64,000 nucleotides of DNA from Gemmatimonadota bacterium (GTDB taxonomy: Bacteria > Gemmatimonadota > Gemmatimonadetes > Palauibacterales > KS3-K002), in NCBI GenBank assembly GCA_020344015.1, contig CP070812.1, forward strand, positions 3,488,711-3,552,710, read 5' to 3'. Shown here one piece after another: positions 7,779 to 17,175 of this stretch. How positions within the stretch are numbered: the stretch's first letter is position 1; every line of letters starts with the position of its first letter. The notes below the pieces were generated by a model. It was not told the origin of the DNA. It did no database searches and saw only the letters and a list, made by a program, of their open reading frames with translations. The position numbers were made by a program, and so were the translations under genes.

Positions 7779-9818
7779 TTGATTCGTAAGACGGCGCAGC
7801 GCGCCCATTTCGATCTGCGTTCGCCCTTCCAGCCTACGGGCGACCAGCCGACGGCCATCGGCGAGCTGATCGGCGGCCTCGAGCGCCGGGAGCGCTGGCA
7901 GACGCTGATGGGTGTCACAGGCTCGGGCAAGACACTGACGATGGCGCACGTAATTGCGCGCTGGGGTCGCCCGACCCTCGTGATGAGTCACAACAAGACG
8001 CTTGCCGCACAGCTCTACGGCGAGCTCAAGCAGTTCTTCCCGGCGAACGCCGTCGAGTACTTCATCTCCTATTACGATTACTACCAGCCCGAGGCCTACG
8101 TCCCGCAGACGGATACCTACATCGAAAAGGATGCCTCGATTAACGAGGACATCGACCGACTGCGCCTGCGCGCGACCTCCAGCCTGATGGAACGCGATGA
8201 CGTCGTCGTCGTCGCCTCGGTCTCGGCCATCTATGGTCTGGGTGACCCGGCAGAGTACAAGGACCTGCTGGTGATTCTCGAGCGGGGCGAGGAAATTCGT
8301 CGCGACGATATACTCGCGGCATTGGTCGATGTACAGTACAGCCGCAACGATCTCGATTTCCGGCGCGGGACCTTCCGGGTGCGCGGCGACGTCGTCGAAA
8401 TCTTCCCGGCCTACGAGGAACAGGCCGTCCGAATCGAGCTCTGGGGCGACGAGATCGAGCGGCTGACGAAGATCGACCCGCTGACCGGCGACGTGATCGC
8501 CGAGCTCGACCGTGCCGCGATCTACCCCGCCACCCACTACGCCATAGGACAGCGGTCACTCAGCCAGGCCGGGAAGTTGATCCGGACCGAGCTCGACGAT
8601 CGCCTGCTCGAGCTGCGCCGGGATGGGCGTTTGCTCGAGGCGCAGAGACTCGAGCAAAGGACCCGCTACGACCTCGAGATGCTACGCGAGGTCGGGTACT
8701 GTGCCGGAATCGAGAACTACGCGCGCCACCTCTCGGGACGTGCCGAGGGCGAACGTCCGGCCTGCCTGATCGACTACTTCCCAGAGGATTTCCTGGCCAT
8801 CGTCGACGAGTCGCACGCGACCGTCCCGCAGATCGGTGGGATGTACGAGGGCGACCGCTCGCGCAAGCGGACGCTGGTCGACTACGGTTTCCGCCTTCCC
8901 AGCGCACTCGACAACCGGCCGCTCAGGTTCGAGGAATGGGAAGCGCTGGTCCCGCAGGCGATCTTCGTCTCGGCGACCCCGGGCGACTACGAACTGGAAC
9001 GCTCCGGCGGCGTCGTGGTCGAACAGGTCATCCGACCGACAGGGCTCATCGACCCCGCCGTCGAGGTCAGGCCGGTGCGCGGCCAGGTGGACGACCTGAT
9101 GGGCGAGGTCCGGGAGCGCGCGGCGCGCGGCGAGCGGGTGCTGGTCACCACCCTGACCAAGCGGATGGCTGAGGACCTCACCGAGTACCTGCTGGGGATG
9201 GGGATCAGGGTTCGTTACATGCACTCGGATATAGCCGCCATCGAGCGGGTCGAGATCCTGCGTGGTCTGCGGCTGGGGCTCTTCGATGTACTCGTTGGAA
9301 TCAACCTGCTGCGGGAAGGTCTCGACCTGCCGGAGGTGTCGCTCGTCGCGATACTCGACGCGGACAAAGAGGGTTTCTTGCGCTCTGACAAGAGCCTAAT
9401 TCAGACGATCGGTCGGGCGGCGCGTAACGAGCGCGGCAAGGCGATCATGTATGCCGACACGCTGACGGGCTCCATGCAGCGGTGCATCGAGGAGACCAAC
9501 CGACGGCGCGAGATACAGAACAGCTACAACGTGGAGCACGGGATCATACCCCGCTCGATACGCAAATCGCCCGATGAGGTGCGGCGCGCCACTGCAGTCG
9601 CCGACTCACGCCTCGACCCCGGGACCCGGGCTGTGGAGACGCTGGCCGGGCTACCCGATCTGGAGCCTGAAGAGCTCGTCGAGCGCCTGACACTTGAGAT
9701 GGAGCGGGCGGCCGAAGAGCTCGACTTCGAGTTGGCGTCAGAGCTGCGGGATCACATCTTCCAGATTAAAGCGGAGATGGAAACGCAAGATCGTAGCGGC
9801 ACGAAGGACCGCGGCTGA
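7779..9818 (+). CDS. uvrB: UvrABC system protein B
   Basis: UvrB is the damage-verifying helicase subunit of nucleotide excision repair; it is loaded by UvrA and recruits UvrC. At 679 residues it is the normal length. Visible features are Walker A (GVTGSGKT, near 45), the damage-probing beta-hairpin region with [17 protein letters not shown], the DESHATVPQ motif, helicase motifs including [17 protein letters not shown] and QTIGRAARN, and a C-terminal UVR domain (about 630-667) that binds UvrC. The start codon is TTG 7779; no ATG or GTG lies between it and the conserved N-terminus. Confidence 0.98.
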   Translation: MIRKTAQRAHFDLRSPFQPTGDQPTAIGELIGGLERRERWQTLMGVTGSGKTLTMAHVIARWGRPTLVMSHNKTLAAQLYGELKQFFPANAVEYFISYYDYYQPEAYVPQTDTYIEKDASINEDIDRLRLRATSSLMERDDVVVVASVSAIYGLGDPAEYKDLLVILERGEEIRRDDILAALVDVQYSRNDLDFRRGTFRVRGDVVEIFPAYEEQAVRIELWGDEIERLTKIDPLTGDVIAELDRAAIYPATHYAIGQRSLSQAGKLIRTELDDRLLELRRDGRLLEAQRLEQRTRYDLEMLREVGYCAGIENYARHLSGRAEGERPACLIDYFPEDFLAIVDESHATVPQIGGMYEGDRSRKRTLVDYGFRLPSALDNRPLRFEEWEALVPQAIFVSATPGDYELERSGGVVVEQVIRPTGLIDPAVEVRPVRGQVDDLMGEVRERAARGERVLVTTLTKRMAEDLTEYLLGMGIRVRYMHSDIAAIERVEILRGLRLGLFDVLVGINLLREGLDLPEVSLVAILDADKEGFLRSDKSLIQTIGRAARNERGKAIMYADTLTGSMQRCIEETNRRREIQNSYNVEHGIIPRSIRKSPDEVRRATAVADSRLDPGTRAVETLAGLPDLEPEELVERLTLEMERAAEELDFELASELRDHIFQIKAEMETQDRSGTKDRG

Positions 9819-9823
9819 CAATC

Positions 9824-10294
9824 ATGGATCCCCGAATCCCCACCCTGGGCCCCAGCGACTTGTCCGAGCCCGAGTTGGCAAGCTGGGGCGAGCGCGTCGG
9901 TGCGACCATCCAGCCGCCGTTGTGGATCGCGCTGCAAGGACCGCTCGGGGCGGGGAAGAGCGTCCTGGCTCGGGCCATCTGTCGCGGTGCTGGGATCACC
10001 GGTCATATCCCGTCACCGAGCTTCACCCTCGTCCAGGGTTACTCGAGCCCGAGGAGCTTCCCGGTTCATCATGTCGACCTATTCCGTCTGCAGCCGGGCG
10101 ACCCGATCGAACCCTTGGGCTGGGAGGAACTGCTGGGCGGTTCGGGCCTCGTACTTTTGGAGTGGGCGGAGCGCGCCGGGGACAGGCAGCCGGCGGACCG
10201 TTGGGAGGTCGACATCGATTACGGGCCGACGTCCGAGCAGCGCGTCGTCCGGGTGAGACGCCTGGGTTCGGCGCCGGAGCTGGTGGAATGGTGA
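9824..10294 (+). CDS. tsaE: tRNA t6A biosynthesis ATPase TsaE
   Basis: TsaE (YjeE family) is the small ATPase that supports TsaB-TsaD in making N6-threonylcarbamoyladenosine at position 37 of ANN-decoding tRNAs. The 156-residue protein has Walker A GPLGAGKS (about 40-47), the conserved PSPSFTLVQGY segment and a downstream HVDLFRL motif. It follows uvrB by five bases and overlaps tsaB, so the t6A pair is probably one transcriptional unit with uvrB upstream. Confidence 0.95.
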   Translation: MDPRIPTLGPSDLSEPELASWGERVGATIQPPLWIALQGPLGAGKSVLARAICRGAGITGHIPSPSFTLVQGYSSPRSFPVHHVDLFRLQPGDPIEPLGWEELLGGSGLVLLEWAERAGDRQPADRWEVDIDYGPTSEQRVVRVRRLGSAPELVEW

Positions 10295-11022
10295 ATAGCG
10301 GTCGCCAGGAAAACGATTCTGGAGGGCCCGAGCCGCAGATCTGGCTCGCGCTTGAGACCGCTACGTCCGTCGGTTCCGTCGCTGTCTGGCGTGACGGGCT
10401 GGCCATCGAGTGCAGCTTCAACATCCGGGGCTCGCATTCGGAGCGTGTGCTGCCCGCCGTCGATCACGCCCTCCAGGTCACGGGGACCGCCCCGGAAGAG
10501 GTCGCCGCCCTCGTCGTCGGTAGTGGGCCGGGCTCGTTCACCGGTGTGCGCATCGCCGCCTCGATGGCCAAGGGCTGGACGATGGCGCGCGGCACGCCTC
10601 TCTTCGCCTATTCCAGCCTTCTGGCACTCGCCGCCGGGACCGGGGTGAACGGACCCATCTGCGCAGCTTTCGATGCCCGCCGCGCCGAGGTCTACGCGGC
10701 CTGCTACGAGCTGTCGGAGCAGGGAGCTTCAGAGCGACTGGCTCCCGCCGCCTGGCGGCTAGAGGATCTCCTCGACGAGCTGGCCCGGCTCGATCTCAGG
10801 CCGACCTTCGTAGGTGATGGGGCGACTGCTCACCGCGAGAGGATCGCCGAGGCCTTGGCCGGCGCGGTCGTGCTGCCGGAGCACCTGGCCCTCCCTCGCG
10901 CAGCCAGCCTCCTCTGGTTGCGCTCCGTCGCCCCTCAGCTGGGGCACGTCGCGCAGCCAGCTGACTGGGAGCCGTTCTACGTCCGTGATTGGCGGGTTCC
11001 AGAGGAGCGGCGTCGAGAATGA
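10288..11022 (+). CDS. tsaB: tRNA t6A biosynthesis protein TsaB
   Basis: TsaB is the partner and activator of the TsaD threonylcarbamoyltransferase in t6A37 formation. It has an ASKHA-like fold: the first strand LALETATSVGSVAVW, a family-typical GPGSFTGVRI motif near residue 85, and the CAAFDARRAEVYAACYE segment. ATG 10288 overlaps the tsaE stop by seven bases and has GGAG 10 or so bases upstream; GTG 10291 is an alternative. The reading frame is open for several hundred bases further upstream, but that part is out-of-frame sequence of uvrB and tsaE. Length is 244 residues, normal for TsaB. Confidence 0.95.
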   Translation: MVNSGRQENDSGGPEPQIWLALETATSVGSVAVWRDGLAIECSFNIRGSHSERVLPAVDHALQVTGTAPEEVAALVVGSGPGSFTGVRIAASMAKGWTMARGTPLFAYSSLLALAAGTGVNGPICAAFDARRAEVYAACYELSEQGASERLAPAAWRLEDLLDELARLDLRPTFVGDGATAHRERIAEALAGAVVLPEHLALPRAASLLWLRSVAPQLGHVAQPADWEPFYVRDWRVPEERRRE

Positions 11023-11492
11023 GCACGGCTGAGCGGCTAACGGTGCCCGACATCCGCCGTATGGAGGAATCGGACCTCGACTCGGTGATGGAGATCGAGT
11101 GCACGTCGTTTTCCACACCCTGGAGCCGCGCCAGCTTCTCCAATCTGCTCGGCCGCGACGATGCCTCCCTCTGGGTCGCCGCCGTAGACGGGAACGTGGT
11201 GGGCTACGCCGTGGTATGGTACGTTCTAAGGGAGGCCGAGCTGGGGAACCTGGCGGTGGCCTCCGGCTGGCGTCGCCACGGCTTCGGTCGCTACCTGCTC
11301 GACTGGGTGCTCGATAAGGCCCGCAGGCGCGGTACAGAGCGGATCTATCTCGAGGTCCGGGTCAGCAACAGGGGCGCCCAGGAGTTGTATGAGCGGGGTG
11401 GATTCCAGCATGTGGGCTTCCGGCGGCGTTACTATCGGGCGCCGGTCGAGGACGCCCGTGTAATGTGCTTCGACCTGGGCTCCGGCGAGTAG
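11019..11492 (+). CDS. rimI: Ribosomal-protein-alanine N-acetyltransferase RimI (GNAT)
   Basis: This 157-residue GNAT acetyltransferase is encoded next to tsaB, a very common arrangement. The family fold is seen in the start RRMEESDLDSVMEIE, the strand WVAAVDGNVVGYAV, the acetyl-CoA pyrophosphate loop SGWRRHGFGRYLL (about 84-95) and the C-terminal VSNRGAQELYERGGFQHVG. RimI acetylates the N-terminus of ribosomal protein S18 in E. coli; other substrates are possible. ATG 11019 overlaps the tsaB stop (ATGA) and follows GAGGAG. Confidence 0.92.
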   Translation: MSTAERLTVPDIRRMEESDLDSVMEIECTSFSTPWSRASFSNLLGRDDASLWVAAVDGNVVGYAVVWYVLREAELGNLAVASGWRRHGFGRYLLDWVLDKARRRGTERIYLEVRVSNRGAQELYERGGFQHVGFRRRYYRAPVEDARVMCFDLGSGE

Positions 11493-11526
11493 ATTTTGCT
11501 GTAAGCCGGGGCCAGCAAGCGACGCG

Positions 11527-11555
11527 TTGACAATAAGTTGACGGGCGGGTATAAT
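11527..11555 (+). promoter_or_regulatory. Consensus sigma-70 promoter for ssb
   Basis: TTGACA (11527-11532) and TATAAT (11550-11555) are both perfect and lie 17 bases apart, the textbook optimum. Transcription would start near 11562 and leave a leader of about 50 bases before ssb. It is by far the best promoter match I see in the window. Confidence 0.88.
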
Positions 11556-11610
11556 CTTGGCTGGCGTCAGTTTAGGCCGTACCGACGCCAACCGCCCCAG
11601 TGGAGGAGCC

Positions 11611-12048
11611 ATGTCACGCAGTGTCAACAAAGCGATCATAATCGGCAATCTGGGCAGCGATCCGGAGATCCGTACCACGCCGCAGGGGAGCCGTGTAACC
11701 ACGCTCTCGGTGGCCACGAATCGCCGCTGGCAGAACCGCCAGGGCGAGATGCAGGAGGATACCCAGTGGCACCGGGTCGTCGCCTGGAACAAGCTGGCCG
11801 AGATCGTCGAGCAGTACCTGAAGAAGGGTGACCGCGTATATATCGAGGGGCGGATCCAGTATCGCCAGTGGGAAGACCAAAACGGCCAGAAGCGCTACAC
11901 GACCGAGATCGTGGCCAACGATATGGTGATGTTGGGTGGCCGCGGAGAGGGTGCCCTCGAGATGCAGAGGGCGCCGACCTATGGGGGTGAGGACTATGAT
12001 GACTTCCCGGCGGAATCGCTGGAGGAGGGTGACGACCTGCCCTTCTAA
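11611..12048 (+). CDS. ssb: Single-stranded DNA-binding protein
   Basis: SSB coats single-stranded DNA in replication, recombination and repair and recruits partners through its tail. The 145-residue protein has the OB fold (NKAIIIGNLGSDPEIRTT, VATNRRWQNRQGE, GDRVYIEGRIQYRQW) and a short acidic tail ending in DDLPF, the protein-interaction peptide. ATG 11611 is chosen because GGAGG sits just upstream (11592-11596 region); the frame opens farther upstream at 11557, but those residues are not SSB-like. It is transcribed from the consensus promoter at 11527. Confidence 0.97.
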   Translation: MSRSVNKAIIIGNLGSDPEIRTTPQGSRVTTLSVATNRRWQNRQGEMQEDTQWHRVVAWNKLAEIVEQYLKKGDRVYIEGRIQYRQWEDQNGQKRYTTEIVANDMVMLGGRGEGALEMQRAPTYGGEDYDDFPAESLEEGDDLPF

Positions 12049-13225
12049 GAACCTCTTGTCCGTTGCCGCAATCGCACTAGCGGCGCTACTGCCTGAAGCC
12101 CTCCCCCTACACGCTCAAGAAAGGCAGGAACCGACGACGCCCCAAGAGGGTCGTCGTGTGCACGTCGTTCGCACAGGAGACACGCTCTGGGACCTGGCTG
12201 AGTTCTACCTCAGCGATCCCTTCCTCTGGCCTGAGATCTACCGGATCAACACGCTCGTTGTCGAGGACCCGCACTGGATCTATCCGGCCGAGGAACTGCT
12301 GGTCCCGGGAGTTGGTGAGGTCGTGCGGCCGCCGATTCCTACCGAGGTCCCTGGCGAGGAGCGGATTCCCGGCGAAGAGGTCGTCGAGCGGGTGCCCACG
12401 CCGGAGATCCCCACACCGGAGGTCGGGGAGATCCCTGAACAAATCCAGATCGAGGAACGACCCACGATATTCGTCGAGCGTGACATCGCGGAGACGACTC
12501 TGACCTATCAGCCCATCGCGGCGGTGCCGCCGAGCGCCGTTACCGCTACCGACTTCCACAGGGCCGGTATGCTCTTGCCGCTCTCCGAGCTCGGCCCGCG
12601 CGGCGAAGTCGTCGACCCGACTGCGCCTCGCGGGTTTCCCGTACCGCCTATCACGACGATACACAGATACGGTCGGTTCTACATGAGCCATCCTGGCGGC
12701 GAGCCGCCTGACCCCGGGGACCGTATGATTCTGTTCCGGATCGAACGGCTCGTGAACCCGTGGGGCCGAGTGATCCGGCCGACGGGGCTGGCCACCATCG
12801 CGGCGGTTCACGAGGACGTCTCGGTGGCCGTCCTGGTGGAGGTGTACGACCGCGTCGTTCTCGGAGACCAGGCGATCGAGGCCGAGACCTTCGACTTGGA
12901 GCCGGGTATCTTCGCCGAGCCCGTGTCGACCGGGCCGGGTGGTGAGCTGATTGCGCTCATGGATATGCAGCTGGTCGCCAGCACCGAGGACTTCGTGTTC
13001 ATCGACATCGGACGCTCACAAGGCATCCAGGTCGGCGACGAGTTCGAGCTCTACGTAGGGCCTCGGCGTAGCCGGGAGGGACTGAGGCTGCCGGAAGAGT
13101 TCGTCGGTTTGGGCCGCGTTATCCGGGTTACCGAGGAGACGGCGACCCTCCGCCTGCTCAGCATGCAGCATCCCACGGTCAACGTCGGCCTACCGGTGCG
13201 GTTGGTTGCCAGGATGCCGTCCTAG
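12029..13225 (+). CDS. Secreted LysM-domain protein
   Basis: The predicted 398-residue protein starts with a hydrophobic signal peptide (LLSVAAIALAALLPEALPLHAQ). One LysM module follows, at about residues 43-92, beginning VHVVRTGDTLWDLAEFYLSDP. LysM binds N-acetylglucosamine chains, so the protein probably sits in the periplasm on peptidoglycan. A Pro/Glu-rich linker follows, then about 230 residues without a domain I recognise. GTG 12029, inside the end of ssb, is the start most compatible with the signal peptide, although the GGAGG is very close to it. TTG 12056 is an alternative. Confidence 0.8.
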   Translation: MTTCPSKNLLSVAAIALAALLPEALPLHAQERQEPTTPQEGRRVHVVRTGDTLWDLAEFYLSDPFLWPEIYRINTLVVEDPHWIYPAEELLVPGVGEVVRPPIPTEVPGEERIPGEEVVERVPTPEIPTPEVGEIPEQIQIEERPTIFVERDIAETTLTYQPIAAVPPSAVTATDFHRAGMLLPLSELGPRGEVVDPTAPRGFPVPPITTIHRYGRFYMSHPGGEPPDPGDRMILFRIERLVNPWGRVIRPTGLATIAAVHEDVSVAVLVEVYDRVVLGDQAIEAETFDLEPGIFAEPVSTGPGGELIALMDMQLVASTEDFVFIDIGRSQGIQVGDEFELYVGPRRSREGLRLPEEFVGLGRVIRVTEETATLRLLSMQHPTVNVGLPVRLVARMPS

Positions 13226-13264
13226 GCGGCAACGACATGGGTTGCCCGTCACGGGCGACACTCT

Positions 13265-13291
13265 ACCGGCCGGCTCTCGGAGCCGGCCGGT
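13265..13291 (+). terminator. Hairpin terminator after the LysM gene
   Basis: A perfect 11-bp stem (ACCGGCCGGCT with AGCCGGCCGGT) encloses a five-base loop and is followed by CTAGTTTCT, only a partial U-run. The position 40 bases after the stop codon supports termination of the ssb-LysM transcript. Confidence 0.6.
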
Positions 13292-13314
13292 CTAGTTTCT
13301 GACCTATCGATTCG

Positions 13315-13320
13315 TATATT
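13315..13320 (+). promoter_or_regulatory. Possible -10 element close to the HemX-like gene start
   Basis: TATATT ends only nine bases before ATG 13330, so a transcript begun from it would be almost leaderless. No convincing -35 hexamer is present at the right distance (CTAGTT at 13292-13297), and no ribosome site precedes the ATG. Weak evidence. Confidence 0.3.
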
Positions 13321-13329
13321 CCCCTTCGC

Positions 13330-14145
13330 ATGCACCTAGTAGCTTACGCGATCGCTGCGGCCCTCTATCTGGCTGCGTCCGTTAGATATACGATGCGGTT
13401 TGCCCGGGCCCACCCTGGCGCCACCGTTCTTGTGGCCATCATAGTCTATGCCGCGGTGGCGAGCCATCTGCTGGGCGTGGGCCTCTATTGGGCCAGCTAC
13501 GGGGAGCCGCCGCTCGTCGGGCTCGGACCTTCACTGGCCAGCCTGGCGTTGCTCGTCGGCCTCGCCATAGCCGGCCTTGCACGTTTCAGCTCCGCCAGGC
13601 CGCTCGGGCTGTTCCTCGCTCCCGTAGCCACGCTCCTCCTCGCAGTCGCTTTGATCGTCGGAATCGAGCCTACCGGCTCGGTCCTCGCCTTTCGCGGCAC
13701 CTGGCTCGTGATTCACATCTCCGCCGGCTTCATCGGTTACGCCGGCTGGCTGGTCTCGGCGGCGGCCGCGCTGATGTACCTGCTTCAGTTTCGCCAACTC
13801 AAGCACAAGCAGCTGGGTGCCGTCTTCGAGTTCTTCCCGCCCCTCGAGACGCTCGACAAGCTCGCCGAGTGGGCTCTCATAACGGGCTTCTGCACACTGA
13901 CCCTGGCTATCGCCATCGGCTGGGCCTGGACGATTCGCTTCGAGGGCGGGTTCCGCTGGTCAGATGCCAAGGTCATCTGGGGCGTCCTGGCCTGGCTGGC
14001 GATGCTGCTGGCGATTTGGATTCGCTTTAGCCGCGTACGGACCCCGCGCCAGGCCGCGGCATGGAACGTAGTGGGATTCGCCGTGGTATTTGTGGCATAT
14101 CTCGTGGCCAGAATGATCATCCCGGAGACGCAGTTCTTCCTGTAG
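13330..14145 (+). CDS. CcsA/HemX-like cytochrome c assembly family membrane protein
   Basis: This 271-residue integral membrane protein has about eight predicted hydrophobic segments and the CcsA/HemX fold, including the conserved HISAGFIGYAGWLVS helix and a GFRWSDAKVIWGVLAW region where haem-handling CcsA proteins carry a tryptophan-rich WWD motif. That motif is degenerate here, and hemA follows directly, as with the HemX proteins that influence glutamyl-tRNA reductase levels in Bacillus. A role with HemA in haem synthesis is therefore more likely than cytochrome c ligation. The start is ATG 13330, with no ribosome site visible. Confidence 0.82.
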   Translation: MHLVAYAIAAALYLAASVRYTMRFARAHPGATVLVAIIVYAAVASHLLGVGLYWASYGEPPLVGLGPSLASLALLVGLAIAGLARFSSARPLGLFLAPVATLLLAVALIVGIEPTGSVLAFRGTWLVIHISAGFIGYAGWLVSAAAALMYLLQFRQLKHKQLGAVFEFFPPLETLDKLAEWALITGFCTLTLAIAIGWAWTIRFEGGFRWSDAKVIWGVLAWLAMLLAIWIRFSRVRTPRQAAAWNVVGFAVVFVAYLVARMIIPETQFFL

Positions 14146-14220
14146 CGGGGAGCTGAGCGAAGGAGGTCCCGGAGCCGTGTCCACGATCAAACCCGTCGAG
14201 AACGGACCAGAGGTCGCAGC

Positions 14221-15528
14221 ATGCCGTTCGCAGTAGTCGGGCTGAACCACCGCACGGCGCCAGTCGAGGTACGGGAAAAGTTCGCCTTCGCCTCTACCGA
14301 GATGACCGATGCGCTCAGCCATGTCCTCGACGGCAACGGTGTCTCGGAAGCGGCGTTGATCTCGACCTGCAATCGGACCGAGTTCTATCTTCACGTCACC
14401 GATTTCGACTTGGCCATCCCCGGCGTGATCGATACGCTCGCCGCTCAGGCCGGCGAACTTCCCAAGCCCGCCGAGCGCTACGTCTATGTCCAACGCGGTG
14501 CCGACGCCGTCCGCCATCTCTATCGAGTCGTCTCCGGCCTCGACTCGATGGTGCTCGGTGAGGTCCAGGTCCAGGGGCAGGTCCGCGATGCCTATGAGAC
14601 CGCCCGCAGCCTGACCGGCCAACGCCAGGCGGTCCGCGCCGTTTTCAACCGCCTGTTCCAGAGCGCCCTGTCGGTCGGCGGCCGCGTGCGCCACGAGACG
14701 CGCCTCGCCGAGGGGGCGGCTTCGATTCCTTCCGCGGCGGTAGAGCTGGCCCGCAAAATCTTCGGTTCCCTGCGCGGACGGCACGGCATGGTGATCGGCG
14801 CCGGCGATATGGGTGAGCTGACCCTGGAATGCTTGGTGGACGAAGGCGTGTCGAGCGTCCTCGTCGCGAGCCGCAACATGGTGCGTGCCAAGAAGGTGGC
14901 AGAGCAGTTCGGCGGGTCCGCGGTAGCCTTCTCCGATTTCTGGGACGATCTCCCGCAGATGGACATCGTCATCACTTCCACGGCAGCGCCCCATGCGATG
15001 ATCACGCTGGAAGATTTCCAGCGTCGGATGCCCCGCAAGCTCAAGTCGCCGCTCTTCATAGTCGATATCGCCATACCGCGAGACGTACAGCCCGAGATCG
15101 GCGAACTGCCGAACGTCTTTCTTTATAGCGTCGATGACCTGGAGGGGATCGTCACGGCCAACCACGAGCGCCGCAAGGCAGAGGTGCCCAAAGCCGAGGC
15201 GATCGTCGAGGACGAGGTGGACAGATTCTGGCGTTGGTACTCAGGCCTGCAGGCCGTCCCCTTCATTCGGCGGTTGCGCGAACGGGCCGAAGACATGCGG
15301 CAATCGGAGCTGGACCGCGCGCTGGCCCAGCTTGATCACCTCTCGGAATCGGACCAGCAGCGCGTCGAGCGGCTGACGCGCGACCTATTACAGAAGGTCC
15401 TCCATCAGCCGACCGCACGCATGCGCGCCGCGGCAGAGGACGGTCACGAGCACGACATCCTGGAAGCGGCGAGGTATTTGTTCGGGATCGAGGAAGAGGA
15501 TGGGCTCGGGAAGAAAAGCTCAGAGTAA
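14221..15528 (+). CDS. hemA: Glutamyl-tRNA reductase
   Basis: HemA reduces glutamyl-tRNA(Glu) to glutamate-1-semialdehyde, the first committed step of C5-pathway tetrapyrrole synthesis; hemL for the next step lies at 45518. The 435-residue protein has the catalytic cysteine in ISTCNRTE (Cys50), the substrate-recognition VVSGLDSMVLGEVQ segment, an NADPH-binding GAGDMGEL loop near 195 and a C-terminal dimerisation helix. A GAGGT site precedes ATG 14221. The last 29 bases overlap the epimerase gene. Confidence 0.97.
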   Translation: MPFAVVGLNHRTAPVEVREKFAFASTEMTDALSHVLDGNGVSEAALISTCNRTEFYLHVTDFDLAIPGVIDTLAAQAGELPKPAERYVYVQRGADAVRHLYRVVSGLDSMVLGEVQVQGQVRDAYETARSLTGQRQAVRAVFNRLFQSALSVGGRVRHETRLAEGAASIPSAAVELARKIFGSLRGRHGMVIGAGDMGELTLECLVDEGVSSVLVASRNMVRAKKVAEQFGGSAVAFSDFWDDLPQMDIVITSTAAPHAMITLEDFQRRMPRKLKSPLFIVDIAIPRDVQPEIGELPNVFLYSVDDLEGIVTANHERRKAEVPKAEAIVEDEVDRFWRWYSGLQAVPFIRRLRERAEDMRQSELDRALAQLDHLSESDQQRVERLTRDLLQKVLHQPTARMRAAAEDGHEHDILEAARYLFGIEEEDGLGKKSSE

Positions 15529-16471
15529 GTCGGTTCTTGTCACGGGCGGCGCTGGCTTCATCGGTTCTCACGTGGCCGATGCCTATCTGGCGCGCGGTTG
15601 GTCGGTAACGGTCGTCGACAACCTCTCGTCGGGCAGACGCGAGAACGTACCGGCCGGCGTTGACTTCGTCGAGCTCGACGTACGGGATGATCGGCTCCAC
15701 GAACTGTTCGGGCGCAAGGGCGGTTTCGAGCTCATCAACCATCACGCGGCCCAGATCGACGTTCGCCTTTCGGTCGAGCGCCCACGCTTCGACGCCGAGG
15801 TCAACATCTCGGGTACCCTCAACCTTCTGGAAGCGGCACGCGAGTGGCCGAGCCGCAGGATCGTGTTCATTTCCTCGGGCGGTGTCGTCTACGGCGATGC
15901 CGACAGCCGTCCGATCCCGGAGAACGCACCCAAGAAGCCGGAGTCGCCCTACGGGGTCGCCAAGCTCGTCGGCGAGTACTATCTGCGCTGTTACCGGCTG
16001 CTCCACGGCCTCGACTATGTGGCACTCCGTTACTCGAACGTCTATGGGCCGCGCCAGGACCCTCACGGCGAAGCCGGCGTCGTGGCAATCTTCTGCAACC
16101 GTCTGATCGCGAACGAGCCGCTCACCGTCTTCGGTAGCGGTGAGCAGACCCGCGACTATGTGTACGTTGGCGACGTTGTACAGGCCAACATGATCGTTTC
16201 GGAGGCCGAGCTCGACGAAGGCACGGAGCTGGACGATCGCGCCTTCAACGTCGGCACGGGGGTGGAGACGAGCGTGAACGAGCTTGCCGCCGCGCTAATG
16301 GACGCCGCCGGACGGGAGGTCCCGATCGAGCGAGCGCCCGCGCGGCCCGGTGAGCTGGAATGGAACAGCCTGGTCAATGGCAGGCTGAGGGCACTTGGCT
16401 GGGAGGCGGCGGTGGACCTATCGGATGGCTTGCGGCGCACCTATCGGTGGATCGCCGGGGAAAAAGGATGA
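15500..16471 (+). CDS. NAD-dependent epimerase/dehydratase (UDP-glucose 4-epimerase-like)
   Basis: This extended short-chain dehydrogenase of 323 residues resembles GalE-type nucleotide-sugar epimerases. It has the Rossmann GGAGFIGSHV motif (about 17-26), the SSGGVVYG serine region and catalytic YGVAK, and the substrate-binding RYSNVYGPRQDP segment. The substrate cannot be told from sequence; UDP-glucose/galactose or UDP-glucuronate-type sugars for surface polysaccharide are plausible. It overlaps hemA by 29 bases (with GAGGAAGAGG before ATG) and overlaps tolQ by an ATGA, so it is embedded in the operon. Confidence 0.88.
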   Translation: MGSGRKAQSKSVLVTGGAGFIGSHVADAYLARGWSVTVVDNLSSGRRENVPAGVDFVELDVRDDRLHELFGRKGGFELINHHAAQIDVRLSVERPRFDAEVNISGTLNLLEAAREWPSRRIVFISSGGVVYGDADSRPIPENAPKKPESPYGVAKLVGEYYLRCYRLLHGLDYVALRYSNVYGPRQDPHGEAGVVAIFCNRLIANEPLTVFGSGEQTRDYVYVGDVVQANMIVSEAELDEGTELDDRAFNVGTGVETSVNELAAALMDAAGREVPIERAPARPGELEWNSLVNGRLRALGWEAAVDLSDGLRRTYRWIAGEKG

Positions 16472-17175
16472 GCGTGTTCACGACGGTCTTCGCGGCCCAG
16501 GCTCCGCTACCGGCGAATGCCTGGGATATGGTCGCTACAGCTACGATCACGACCCGGGTGATCCTCGTTGTGCTGCTCGGCTTCTCGCTGGCGTCGTGGA
16601 TTCTGATCATATGGAAGTGGATCCAGTTTCGCCGGATCCGGCTACTCGAAGAGGAGTTCCTGAGCCAGGTGGCTAAGGCTCAGCACCTCGACGAGGCCTA
16701 CAAGGCGGTCATCACACTTCCCGATTCACCCTACCTGCGCGTCTTTCGGCACGGGATGAACTTCTTCACGGGCCTGCATCCGCGCAGCGAGAGTTCGGGC
16801 CTCTCGGCGGCGCAGGTGGAAACGCTCAGACTGGTGATGGAGAAGGAGCAGGTCGGCGAGCGCGATGCCATGGCGCACGGGCTCCCCTGGTTAGCGATCA
16901 TCGCTACCGTCAGTCCGTTGCTCGGGCTGATGGGCACGGTCGTGGGCGTGATGGACGCGTTCGTCGGGATCTCGGCGATGGGCACCGCGAACATCACGGC
17001 CGTCGCTCCCGGGATTGCCGAAGCGTTGATCACGACGGTCACGGGACTCGGCGTGGCGATCCCTGCGGTGATCGGCTACAACCACTTTGCCAGCCGCCTC
17101 GGTCTCTTTGCGGGCGAGCTACAGGGGTTCGCCCATGAGTTCATCGGCGCGCTGGCGCGGGAAGGCAAGATCTGA
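16468..17175 (+). CDS. tolQ: TolQ/ExbB-type proton channel protein
   Basis: TolQ with TolR forms the proton-driven motor that energises TolA and the outer-membrane Tol-Pal line during division. The 235-residue protein has three hydrophobic helices, near residues 23-45, 138-165 and 180-205, including the MotA/TolQ/ExbB-type helix PLLGLMGTVVGVMDAF. ATG 16468 overlaps the epimerase stop (ATGA); the longer open frame from 16360 lies wholly inside the epimerase gene and is not used. The tolB-pal neighbours favour TolQ over ExbB. Confidence 0.93.
   Translation: MSVFTTVFAAQAPLPANAWDMVATATITTRVILVVLLGFSLASWILIIWKWIQFRRIRLLEEEFLSQVAKAQHLDEAYKAVITLPDSPYLRVFRHGMNFFTGLHPRSESSGLSAAQVETLRLVMEKEQVGERDAMAHGLPWLAIIATVSPLLGLMGTVVGVMDAFVGISAMGTANITAVAPGIAEALITTVTGLGVAIPAVIGYNHFASRLGLFAGELQGFAHEFIGALAREGKI

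Noticed and set aside
9694..10287. Extension of the tsaB frame 590 bases upstream
   Set aside because: It overlaps the ends of uvrB and all of tsaE in another frame, and the translated extension is low-complexity Arg/Pro/Gly sequence. TsaB homology begins after ATG 10288.
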